From JBJXGF01 sp046153015 (GTDB lineage Bacteria > Actinomycetota > Acidimicrobiia > Acidimicrobiales > CAIXPF01), in assembly GCA_046153015.1 (NCBI GenBank), contig JBJXGF010000038.1, positions 1-12,274 on the forward strand: DNA of 12,274 nt, in the 5' to 3' direction. The notes under the pieces were generated by a model. It was not told where the DNA came from and did not search any database. It was given only the letters and a program-made list of their open reading frames with translations. Numbering within the stretch: position 1 is the first letter of the stretch; each line of letters opens with the position of its first letter. Shown here in pieces: positions 1 to 6,032 of this stretch. The position numbers were made by a program, and so were the translations under genes.

Positions 1-150
1 GCCAGCGAGCCGGCCGTCGATGGGGTCCGGGGGCGCAGCCCCCGGAACAAGGGCGGGTGAGCGAAGCGAAGCCGAACGGCCGTGCGAGCGCCCGCGAGCC
101 GGCCGTCGATGGGGTCCGGGGGCGCAGCCCCCGGAAGAAGGGCAGCTGAG
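1..150. repeat. Tandem 61-bp repeat, 89-bp period, with GC hairpin
   Basis: Copy A (1-61) and copy B (90-150) match at 57 of 61 positions by eye, with an exact 43-bp core at 5-47 and 94-136. Each copy contains a perfect hairpin, TCCGGGGGC-GCA-GCCCCCGGA (26-46 and 115-135), with a 9-bp stem and 3-nt loop. The spacer holds a GAGCGAAGCGAAG-like motif. Copy A touches the window edge, so more copies may lie to the left. It could be a dispersed REP-like intergenic element or a terminator array for an upstream gene. There is no T-tract, so terminator activity is only a guess. Confidence 0.8.
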
Positions 151-199
151 CCCGGGGGCGGGCGCTTGTTCGGCGTCCGCCCCGGGTAGGCCACCGCTC

Positions 200-574
200 G
201 TGAACCTTCAGTGGGAAGCGGTCATCGTCGACGCCCATGACCCGGTGGCCCTCGGCCGCTGGTGGCAGCGGGCGCTGGGCTGGGAGGTGGTGTCCGAGTC
301 GGAGGCTGACCTCGAGCTGGCGCCCGCCGCCGGCGCGCAGCCGAGCCTGCAGTTCCTCGCCGCACCCGACGACAAGGTGGTGAAGAACCGCCTCCACCTC
401 GACTTCCGGCCCGTCGACCGCGACGCCGAGGTGGCGCGCCTCGTGGCGCTCGGGGCGCGGCCGGTCGACATCGGCCAGGGCGAGCAGAGTTGGGTGGTGC
501 TCGCCGACCCCGAGGGCAACGAGTTCTGCGTGCTGTCCTCGAGGGCGCCGGCCCGGCCGCTCAGCTCTGGCTGA
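200..574 (+). CDS. VOC-family (glyoxalase-like domain) protein
   Basis: This 124-aa protein of the vicinal oxygen chelate superfamily resembles the small actinobacterial glyoxalase-like domain proteins. The fold is recognisable from an N-terminal strand followed by DPVALGRWWQRALGW, a middle KNRLHLDFRPVDRD segment that supplies a metal-ligand-type His, and a C-terminal WVVLADPEGNEFCVL strand with the usual Glu. I chose the GTG at 200 because the conserved fold begins there. The open frame runs back to 20, but only through the hairpin repeat. A weak TAGGCC box (187-192) lies 7 nt before the GTG, which fits a leaderless start. Its last 14 bp overlap the convergent oxidoreductase gene. Members act on or bind small molecules, and the substrate cannot be told from sequence. 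Confidence 0.85.
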   Translation: MNLQWEAVIVDAHDPVALGRWWQRALGWEVVSESEADLELAPAAGAQPSLQFLAAPDDKVVKNRLHLDFRPVDRDAEVARLVALGARPVDIGQGEQSWVVLADPEGNEFCVLSSRAPARPLSSG

Positions 575-1433
575 CCGGCGCGATCGTCTCCGCCAGGGCG
601 GCCATCGCCTCGCGGATCTTGTCCGGCCCGGCCGGCGGGGCGAGGATCAGCCGGTGGACGCCGAGGTCCTCGAGCTGGCGGACCTTGTCGAGCGAGTCGC
701 GCTTGGGGCTCCACGAGCCGGCGGTCACCTCGATCGAGGCGGGGTCGCGGCCGGCGGCCTTCGCCTCGCTGCGCATCAGCTCGAGGATGTCGACCAGCTC
801 GTCCTCCCCGGCGGTCACCGGGAAGAAGCCGTCGCCCAGGCGCCCGGCGCGCCGGGCGGCCGCCTTCGAGTGCCCGCCGATGAGGATCGGCACGGTCTTC
901 TGCACGGGCTTGGGGTTCGAGATCGCCCCGTTGAAGGCGGCGAACTCGCCCTGGAAGCTGGCCTTCTCCTCGGTCCAGAGCGTGCGCAGCACCTTGATGT
1001 ACTCGTCGCTGCGGGCGCCCCGCCGCTCCCACGGGATGCCCAGCGCGTTGAACTCCTCCTCCAGCCAGCCGACCCCGATGCCGAGCTCGAGGCGGCCGCC
1101 CGAGAGCAGGTCGAGCGTGGCGCATTCCTTGGCCAGCACCAGCGGGTTGCGCTGGGGGAGGATGAGGATGCCGGTCGCCAGGCGGATGCGGGTGGTGAGG
1201 GCGGCCACGTAGGTGAGCCAGATCAGCGGGTCGGGGATCTGCGCGCCGACCGAGCCGGGGATCTTGCCGCTCTCGTGGTACGGGTACTTCGATTGGTAGC
1301 CGTCGGGGATGACCACGTGCTCGACCGACCAGATCGATTCGAGCCCGCACTCCTCGGCGGCGGTGGCGATGGCGGCGGCGCCGTCGGGGTTGGCGAAACG
1401 GCCCGTGCTGGCGAACATGATCCCGAACTTCAT
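561..1433 (-). CDS. LLM-class F420-dependent oxidoreductase
   Basis: This 290-aa protein is of the luciferase-like monooxygenase superfamily, a TIM-barrel enzyme that in actinobacteria usually binds coenzyme F420 and moves hydride to or from an alcohol, aldehyde or similar substrate. It starts MKFGIMFASTGRF and has ESIWSVEHVVIPDGY (about 32-46), the YPYHESG segment (50-56), GGRLELGIGVGWLEEEF (112-128) with its FNALGIPWERR continuation, and VPILIGGHSKAAARRAGRLGDGFFP (181-205). These features and the length match the TIGR03619-like subgroup. No signal peptide or membrane helix is seen, so it should be cytosolic. A TAGGGT box ends 6 nt before the ATG, pointing to its own leaderless promoter. It may be paralogous to the next upstream gene on the same strand. 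The substrate is unknown, and F420 rather than FMN is inferred from the subfamily. Confidence 0.92.
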   Translation of the reverse strand: MKFGIMFASTGRFANPDGAAAIATAAEECGLESIWSVEHVVIPDGYQSKYPYHESGKIPGSVGAQIPDPLIWLTYVAALTTRIRLATGILILPQRNPLVLAKECATLDLLSGGRLELGIGVGWLEEEFNALGIPWERRGARSDEYIKVLRTLWTEEKASFQGEFAAFNGAISNPKPVQKTVPILIGGHSKAAARRAGRLGDGFFPVTAGEDELVDILELMRSEAKAAGRDPASIEVTAGSWSPKRDSLDKVRQLEDLGVHRLILAPPAGPDKIREAMAALAETIAPVSQS

Positions 1434-1439
1434 GGCCGA

Positions 1440-1445
1440 ACCCTA
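1440..1445 (-). promoter_or_regulatory. Putative -10 box (TAGGGT) of LLM oxidoreductase
   Basis: Read on the minus strand, TAGGGT is followed by six bases and then the ATG at 1433. This spacing would put the transcription start at or next to the start codon, a leaderless arrangement common in actinobacteria. No clear -35 box was identified. Confidence 0.5.
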
Positions 1446-1465
1446 GCCGCGGGCCTCTCCGATGC

Positions 1466-1586
1466 GGTTGTGGCGGTTGCTTCGCGTGAGGCGAAGTATT
1501 GACCGTGCGTGCAACGTTCTGACCTGCGGTTACGCGGCGGGGTCAGGCCGGTCTACTGGGACCGACGCGAACAACCCGCCACAACC
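1466..1586. repeat. Inverted repeats in the intergenic region (possible operator)
   Basis: GGTTGTGGCGG at 1466-1476 recurs as its exact reverse complement at 1576-1586. Between them sits a second perfect inverted repeat, CTTCGC-GTGAG-GCGAAG (1480-1496). Both lie in the 158-bp gap between the two LLM oxidoreductases, upstream of the 561-1433 gene. Paired inverted repeats like these often bind dimeric repressors, but no regulator gene is adjacent, so a regulatory role is inference. Confidence 0.3.
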
Positions 1587-1591
1587 GGCCG

Positions 1592-2536
1592 CTAACCCGC
1601 GGCGAGCGGCAGCCCCGCCTCGGCGAGAGCACGGATGGTGGCCAGGCGGCGACCGACCGAGCCTCCTATGGAGAGGATGACCTCGCTGACGCCGGCGTCG
1701 GCGTAGTCGCCGAGCAGCTTCACGAGCGCAGGGGCGGGGCCGCGCAGGTTGCCCCGCGACCACGGCTGGTCGCGCATCGTGTCGGCCAGCGTGACCTGCG
1801 CGAACACGGTGAGCTCGATCCCGTCGGGGTCACGGCCGAGGTCGCGGGCCAGCGCCTTGACCTCGTCGAACTCGCGGGCCAGCTGCGCCGGCGACTGGCC
1901 AGTGAGCGCTGGGTGCCACGCGTCGCCGAGCCGGGCGGCCCGCTTGCGGGCGAGCGGGCCGTTGCCGCCCACCCAGATGGGCAGCCCGGCCGTCGGCCCC
2001 GGGCGGATGAACACCCGATGCGAGTCGTAGCCCTCGTTCTGCACCGGCACCGCGCCCTCGGCGGCGCCGGCCTCGCGCAGGAAGCGGATGAGGCCGACCG
2101 TGTCGGCGTTGCGGCGCTCGAAGGGCACGCCCAACGCGTCGAACTCGTCTTTCAGCCAGCCGGTGCCCACGCCCAGGATCATCCGGCCTGGGGCGAGGAA
2201 CTCGATCGTGCCCAGCACCTTCGCCGTCTGCACCCGGTGACGGTAGGGCGCGATGGCGACCGACACGCCGAGGTGGATCCGCCTCGTCTGGCCCGCCACC
2301 CACGCCAGGGTCGTGAACGCCTCGAGGTAGTTGCGCTCGCTCGGCACCAGGTAGTCGCCCGACTCGTTGTACGGGTAGCGGGCCAACTGGGTCTCGGGCA
2401 GCAGCAGGTGGTCGCCGACCCAGAGCGAGTGCACGCCCAGCTCCTCGCAGGCCACGGCGAACTCGGTGATGGCCTCCGGCGAGGCGGCGGCGCCCACGTT
2501 GGGCAGCAGCCCCCCGATGCGCAGGGTTCGGCTCAT
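1592..2536 (-). CDS. LLM-class F420-dependent oxidoreductase (second copy)
   Basis: This 314-aa luciferase-like TIM-barrel oxidoreductase resembles the protein at 561-1433 but is clearly diverged. Shared landmarks are HSLWVGDHLLLPE (36-48), YPYNESGDYLV (54-64), FLAPGRMILGVGTGWLKDEFDALGVPFERR (113-142) and LPIWVGGNGPLARKRAARLGDAWHP (185-209). The last stretch is the C-terminal barrel strand and loop that contact cofactor phosphate in the superfamily. The frame is open upstream to 2959, but the family N-terminus begins at the ATG at 2536, and everything beyond that overlaps the divergent acetyltransferase. A TACGAT box ends 6 nt upstream of the ATG. Cofactor F420 is inferred from actinobacterial relatives, and the substrate is unknown. 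It is separated from the downstream paralogue by 158 bp, and each appears to have its own promoter. Confidence 0.92.
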   Translation of the reverse strand: MSRTLRIGGLLPNVGAAASPEAITEFAVACEELGVHSLWVGDHLLLPETQLARYPYNESGDYLVPSERNYLEAFTTLAWVAGQTRRIHLGVSVAIAPYRHRVQTAKVLGTIEFLAPGRMILGVGTGWLKDEFDALGVPFERRNADTVGLIRFLREAGAAEGAVPVQNEGYDSHRVFIRPGPTAGLPIWVGGNGPLARKRAARLGDAWHPALTGQSPAQLAREFDEVKALARDLGRDPDGIELTVFAQVTLADTMRDQPWSRGNLRGPAPALVKLLGDYADAGVSEVILSIGGSVGRRLATIRALAEAGLPLAAG

Positions 2537-2542
2537 GGCCGC

Positions 2543-2548
2543 ATCGTA
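2543..2548 (-). promoter_or_regulatory. Putative -10 box (TACGAT) of second LLM oxidoreductase
   Basis: On the minus strand TACGAT is followed by six bases and the ATG at 2536, the same leaderless layout as at 1440-1445. It shares a 51-bp divergent intergenic region with the -10 box of the acetyltransferase. Confidence 0.5.
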
Positions 2549-2574
2549 CGCGGCCCTCGGCCGGGCGGCCGGCC

Positions 2575-2580
2575 TACGCT
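2575..2580 (+). promoter_or_regulatory. Putative -10 box (TACGCT) of GNAT gene
   Basis: TACGCT is followed by seven bases (CGCCGGC) and the ATG at 2588, with no Shine-Dalgarno sequence between. This fits a leaderless transcript. The opposing -10 box for the divergent gene lies only 26 bp away. Confidence 0.5.
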
Positions 2581-2587
2581 CGCCGGC

Positions 2588-3088
2588 ATGGAGATCCGGG
2601 AGGTGCGGCCGGAGGAGCACGCGGCGGCGGGGGAGCAGGCCGTGGCCGCCTACGCCGCCCTGCCGGGGATGGGCGAGCTCGGCCGCTACGGCGAGGAGCT
2701 GCGCGACGTGGCGGGGCGGGCCGGAGGGCCCGGCGTGGTGCTCGTGGCCGTCGAGGGCGACGAGCTGCTCGGCAACGTCACCTACTACCGCCGCTACGCC
2801 GACGAGATGCCGTTCCTGGCCGACAAGCTGGGCGATCTGGCCGGGTTCCGGATGCTGGCCACCGTCCCGCAGCGCCAGGGGCGGGGAGTGGGCGAGGCCC
2901 TCACCCGGGCCTGCATGGAGCGGGCCCGGGGGCAAGGGGCGCCGGGCGTGGCCCTGCACACCACCGAGCTCATGGCGGCCGGCCAGCGTCTCTACCGCCG
3001 GCTCGGCTTCGACCGCTGGCCCGACGCCGACCTGTGGGTCGGCCGAGACAAACCGGTGCAGGTGCTGGCCTACCGTCTCGTGTTCTGA
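2588..3088 (+). CDS. GNAT-family N-acetyltransferase
   Basis: This 166-aa single-domain acetyltransferase of the GNAT fold transfers an acetyl group from acetyl-CoA to an amine. Strand beta4 with the pyrophosphate-binding loop is seen as MLATVPQRQGRGVG (89-102), in which Q97-G98-R99-G100-V101-G102 is the QxxGxG motif A. Motif B is LYRRLGF (135-141), with Tyr136 in the position of the usual general acid. The N-terminus (IREVRPEEHAAAGE) is typical of the fold. I chose the ATG at 2588 because the protein is complete from there and because of the TACGCT box 7 nt upstream. It is transcribed alone, divergent from an LLM oxidoreductase and convergent with the ligase gene, whose stop is 19 bp beyond its own. 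The substrate could be a small molecule or a protein N-terminus. Confidence 0.9.
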   Translation: MEIREVRPEEHAAAGEQAVAAYAALPGMGELGRYGEELRDVAGRAGGPGVVLVAVEGDELLGNVTYYRRYADEMPFLADKLGDLAGFRMLATVPQRQGRGVGEALTRACMERARGQGAPGVALHTTELMAAGQRLYRRLGFDRWPDADLWVGRDKPVQVLAYRLVF

Positions 3089-3107
3089 GCGGCGCCGCTC
3101 GATCGCC

Positions 3108-4214
3108 CTACAGCACGCGCAGGAGCTGGCCGGCGAGGCGGGCGGGGGCGCCGCCGGCGGCGACGGCCACGTCGAGCGCGCCGGGCACGTCCTGGTCCTC
3201 GAGCAGGCGGCGGACCACCTCCCGCTCGGCGGGCTCGCTCTCGCCCGGCCCGCCGGCGGCCGACCAGAGCTGCTCCAGTCGTTCGCCGGCCGCGTCGAGC
3301 AGCGCCGGCGTGAACTCCCAGCTGTCCCGCCAGGGCTGGAGCAGCAGCGCCAGGCGCAGCACCTCGGGCCGCCACGTCTGCAGCAGGTCCATCACGAACA
3401 CGAGGTTGCCGGTGGACTTCGCCATCTTCTCCCCGTGGAGGCGCACCGCGCCCAGGTGCATCCACGAGCGGGCGAACGGCGTGACCCCGGTGGCCGCCTC
3501 GGCCATCGCCGCCTCGTAGGCGTGGTGGGGGAAGGCGAGGTCCTCCCCGCCGGCGTGCACGTCGAGGGCGAGGCCCAGGATCGTGGTGGCCATCGCCGCG
3601 CACTCGGCGTGCCAGCCGGGCCGCCCGTCCCCCCACGGGCTCGACCAGAACGGCTCGTCGGGCAGGGAGGGCTGCCACACGGCCACGTCGAAGGGGTCCG
3701 CCTTGTGCGGGTCGTCGGGCCGGCCGTGCCCCGCGGCGTGCAGGGCGGCGGCCGCCGCTTCGTCGAGGCCCGCGGCCTGGGCCCGCTCCAGCGCGGCCCG
3801 CCCCCGGAAGTAGACGGCGCCCTCCCGCTCGTACGCGGCGCCCCGGTCGAGCAGCGCCCGGGCCAGGAAGATCACCGGCACCACGTAGTCCCGCGACAGC
3901 GGCTCGAAGGAGGGCCGGCGCACGCGGAGCTTCCGCATGTCGTCCTCGAACTGGTAGGTCTGCTGGTTGGCCAGCATCTGCCACGGCACGCCCCGCCGGC
4001 GGGCCTCGGCCAGGAGCGAGTCGTCCACGTCGGTCACGTTGCGGCACACCACGGCCTCGACGCCCACGTGGTCGAGCAGGCCGGCCACGAGGTCGACCCA
4101 CAGGAACGTGAACGCGTGGCCGAGGTGGGTCGTGTCGTAGGGCGTGATGCCGCACACGTAGATACGGGCGCGGCCGAGCAGCGGCACGGGCTGGCCGCCG
4201 AGCTTGAAGAGCAT
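3108..4214 (-). CDS. mshC: MshC-like cysteine ligase (class I CysRS family)
   Basis: This 368-aa class I cysteinyl-tRNA-synthetase-like ATP-dependent ligase is probably MshC, which joins cysteine to GlcN-Ins in mycothiol biosynthesis. The Zn site and first signature read YVCGITPYDTTHLGHA (19-34). GITPYD is the MshC version, whereas true CysRS has GPTVYD-type residues. Zn ligands are expected at Cys21, Cys205 (GWHAEC) and His230 (DLAFPHH). The HIGH-like motif is HLGH (30-33), and the KMSKS loop reads KMAKSTGN (263-270), with Ala for the first Ser. The protein is shorter than the roughly 410 aa of mycobacterial MshC and lacks a CysRS-style C-terminal tRNA-binding extension. The start at 4214 leaves the usual short segment before the first strand. 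A weak GAGGCT box lies 7 nt upstream. A mycothiol-pathway paralogue of different specificity cannot be excluded. Confidence 0.82.
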   Translation of the reverse strand: MLFKLGGQPVPLLGRARIYVCGITPYDTTHLGHAFTFLWVDLVAGLLDHVGVEAVVCRNVTDVDDSLLAEARRRGVPWQMLANQQTYQFEDDMRKLRVRRPSFEPLSRDYVVPVIFLARALLDRGAAYEREGAVYFRGRAALERAQAAGLDEAAAAALHAAGHGRPDDPHKADPFDVAVWQPSLPDEPFWSSPWGDGRPGWHAECAAMATTILGLALDVHAGGEDLAFPHHAYEAAMAEAATGVTPFARSWMHLGAVRLHGEKMAKSTGNLVFVMDLLQTWRPEVLRLALLLQPWRDSWEFTPALLDAAGERLEQLWSAAGGPGESEPAEREVVRRLLEDQDVPGALDVAVAAGGAPARLAGQLLRVL

Positions 4215-4221
4215 GGCGCTC

Positions 4222-4227
4222 AGCCTC
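4222..4227 (-). promoter_or_regulatory. Weak putative -10 box (GAGGCT) of MshC-like gene
   Basis: On the minus strand GAGGCT lies seven bases before the ATG at 4214. The first position departs from TANNNT, so it is suggested mainly by its spacing, which equals that of the other leaderless-type genes here. Confidence 0.25.
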
Positions 4228-4266
4228 GCATCGTCCGGCGGCGCGGCACCACCGGCGCCGGCCCGG

Positions 4267-4282
4267 CGGGCGGCTCCGCCCG
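4267..4282 (-). terminator. GC hairpin between SnoaL-like and MshC-like genes
   Basis: CGGGCGG-CT-CCGCCCG is a perfect 7-bp inverted repeat just after the stop of the SnoaL-like gene and before the MshC-like start. It could terminate the upstream operon, but no T-tract follows and the loop is only two bases, so the role is tentative. If it terminates, the ligase would depend on its own promoter. Confidence 0.3.
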
Positions 4283-4304
4283 GCTCAGCGCGGCGCGGCT
4301 CGGC

Positions 4305-4805
4305 TCAGAACGGGGCGTCGAACCCACCGGCCAGGCGGGCCAGCCTCCACACCCCGGCCTGCTTGACCAGCTCAAGGCGGTACGGGCCGGCAGTGACCGG
4401 CGTCATCGTGTCGTTCGCCGAGGCGGTGAGCAGCAGATAGGCGTGCGCCACCGCAGCCGCCGCGGACAGCTCCTCGACGATCACGTTGGTGAAGATGTGC
4501 CGGCGCTGGTCGCTCTGCTGCGCCCAGAACTCGGTCAGGAACTCCATGACCGCCTCGCGGCCCTTCATGGGGCCGATGGCGTCGAGGCCCATCATGCTGC
4601 CTTCCCACACGGCGTCGTCGGTGAAGCAGTCGGCGAGCTGGTCCCGGTTGCGTTCGTCGTACGCCCAGCCGTAGCGGTAGATGCGCTCGGCGATCAGCAG
4701 CCGGTCGAGCGCCTCCTCGGTCGCCCCGGCGGGGCGGGCCGGCGCGAGGGTCACGTGGCCGGTGCGGGCGGCCCAGGCCGGGCTCGGGCGGGCGGATTCG
4801 GACAC
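4305..4805 (-). CDS. SnoaL-like / NTF2-fold protein
   Basis: This 166-aa protein has a SnoaL-like (NTF2-fold, cone-shaped) domain at about 30-165. Landmarks are LLIAERIYRYGWAYDERNRDQL (36-57), CFTDDAVWEG (60-69), the KGREAVMEFLTEFW helix (81-94), RRHIFTNVIVEEL (101-113) with the conserved His, and the C-terminal GPYRLELVKQAGVWRLARL (140-158). Members are small hydratases, isomerases, cyclases or ring-hydroxylating-dioxygenase beta-like subunits, and this one could act on an intermediate made by the neighbouring dehydrogenase and hydroxylase. I preferred GTG 4805 to the in-frame TTG at 4817 because GGAGG sits 5 nt before the GTG. The gene lies 45 bp downstream of the hydroxylase-like gene on the same strand and is probably in its operon. 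A TACGGT box at 4836-4841 could add an internal promoter. The substrate is unknown. Confidence 0.82.
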   Translation of the reverse strand: MSESARPSPAWAARTGHVTLAPARPAGATEEALDRLLIAERIYRYGWAYDERNRDQLADCFTDDAVWEGSMMGLDAIGPMKGREAVMEFLTEFWAQQSDQRRHIFTNVIVEELSAAAAVAHAYLLLTASANDTMTPVTAGPYRLELVKQAGVWRLARLAGGFDAPF

Positions 4806-4810
4806 GGCGG

Positions 4811-4830
4811 CCTCCAACCTCTCGGGTTGG
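4811..4830 (-). promoter_or_regulatory. RBS plus overlapping leader hairpin of SnoaL-like gene
   Basis: On the minus strand the leader reads CCAACC-CGAGA-GGTTGG (4830-4814), a perfect 6-bp inverted repeat. Its 3' arm runs into the GGAGG Shine-Dalgarno (4815-4811) that sits 5 nt before GTG 4805. The SD decides the start. Whether the stem masks it in the RNA is speculative. Confidence 0.4.
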
Positions 4831-4850
4831 GCGCGACCGTAGCCGGCGGT

Positions 4851-6032
4851 CTACAGGAGGTCGACCGGGGTGGCCTCGCCGCCGAGCTCGAGCCGGCCGG
4901 CCAGCGTGGCGGCGCGGTCCCAGTCGTAGACCACGTGGCCCTTCAACGTCTCGAGGTCGCGCTGGATGCGCTGCAGCGGCGAGCTGGTGAGATACGCCGA
5001 CGCCCCGGCGCCGTCGAGGCTCGTCCGCACCGCCTCGACCGAGAGCTTCACCGCGTGCGCCGCCGCCAGGCGGAACGAGCCCCGCTCGGCCCGGGCGAGG
5101 CGGCCGCCGGCGTCGTAGACCGAGCAGAGCCGCTCGATCGCGTCGCGCCAAACGAGACGCGCCGCCCGCACCGTGGCCAGGGCCTCGCCGAGGCGGGCCT
5201 GGCTCACCGGTTGGTCGGCCTGGCGCAGCCCGGGGGCGCCGGCCAGCATGCGCCGCCCGACCAGCTCCCGGAACTGGTCCACGGCGGCCTCCGCCGCCCC
5301 CACCGCGGTCGACGCCGCGTAGAGCACCAGCACCGGCGCGAGGGGGTACCCCACGAACGCGTCGCCGCCGGCTGCGGCGCCGGGCGGGTCGTCGCCCATC
5401 AAGTCAGACGCGGGCATGCTGAGGCGCTCGGGGACGAACACGGAGTCGGCCACCACGTCGTTGCTGCCGGTGCCGCGCATCCCCGAGGTCCGCCACACGT
5501 CGTCCACCTCCACGTGGTCGACCGGCAGCAGGAACACCCGCGCTGCGGGCCGGGCGCCGTCGCGGGGCACGAATGAGAGCACCACCACCCAGTCGGCGTG
5601 CATGACCCCGGAGGCCCAGCTCCACCGGCCGCTCAGGCGGTGCCCGCCCTCGACGGGCTCGGCGACCCCGCCCGGGGTGAGCGGCGCCGGCATCAGCACG
5701 TAGGGCCGCTTGGCGAAGAGCTCGGCCTGGATCTCGGGCCGGAACCGGGCCACGAACCAGTTGTGGAGGATGAGGAACGACACGGTCCAGGCGGTGGACG
5801 CGCAGCCGTGGGCCAGTGTGCGGCCGACCTCGCACACGGTGAGCAGGCCGAGGCCGTGGCCGCCCAGATGGCGGGGCGTGACGAGCCGCCACAGGTCGGC
5901 CTCGGTCACCTCCGCGATCGTGGCGTCGGGCAGGCGGCGCAGCTCCTCGGTCTCGGCGGCCCGGGCGGCGGCGCGCTCGGCTATGAGCGCGGCCCGGGCG
6001 ACGGCCTCGTCATGGGTGAGGGCGGCGCTCAC
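4851..6032 (-). CDS. Flavin-dependent hydroxylase-like acyl-CoA dehydrogenase homologue
   Basis: This 393-aa protein has the acyl-CoA dehydrogenase fold and resembles the group D flavin monooxygenases (HsaA/HpaH/DszC type), which hydroxylate aromatic or steroid-derived substrates using reduced flavin from a partner reductase. The N-terminal helical domain includes EVTEADLWRLVTPRHLGGHG (41-60). The middle beta domain has GHRLSGRWSWASGVMHADWV (130-149) and the SGMRGTGSNDV strand (183-193). The C-terminal helical domain ends RIQRDLETLKGHVVYDWD (355-372), as in the Acyl-CoA_dh_2 type. It lacks the SEPGAGSD flavin motif seen in the next gene, which argues for the hydroxylase branch. I chose GTG 6032 because it overlaps the upstream stop in a GTGA. 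A further GTG at 6053 is possible. No flavin reductase is present in the window. Hydroxylase versus dehydrogenase activity is inferred. Confidence 0.8.
   Translation of the reverse strand: MSAALTHDEAVARAALIAERAAARAAETEELRRLPDATIAEVTEADLWRLVTPRHLGGHGLGLLTVCEVGRTLAHGCASTAWTVSFLILHNWFVARFRPEIQAELFAKRPYVLMPAPLTPGGVAEPVEGGHRLSGRWSWASGVMHADWVVVLSFVPRDGARPAARVFLLPVDHVEVDDVWRTSGMRGTGSNDVVADSVFVPERLSMPASDLMGDDPPGAAAGGDAFVGYPLAPVLVLYAASTAVGAAEAAVDQFRELVGRRMLAGAPGLRQADQPVSQARLGEALATVRAARLVWRDAIERLCSVYDAGGRLARAERGSFRLAAAHAVKLSVEAVRTSLDGAGASAYLTSSPLQRIQRDLETLKGHVVYDWDRAATLAGRLELGGEATPVDLL

Noticed and set aside
1..150. CRISPR array
   Set aside because: There are only two copies, they are too long, the spacer is 28 bp, and no cas genes are present. 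The hairpin repeat fits an intergenic element better.
3108..4214. True cysteinyl-tRNA synthetase (cysS)
   Set aside because: GITPYD instead of GPTVYD, and the lack of a C-terminal tRNA-binding region, favour MshC. The reserve is stated in the feature.
2466..5576. A 1036-codon open frame on the plus strand
   Set aside because: It runs antisense through the second LLM gene, the MshC-like ligase and the hydroxylase-like gene, and out of frame across the GNAT gene. Its product is low-complexity and rich in Arg, Gly and Pro, as expected of a shadow in GC-rich DNA.
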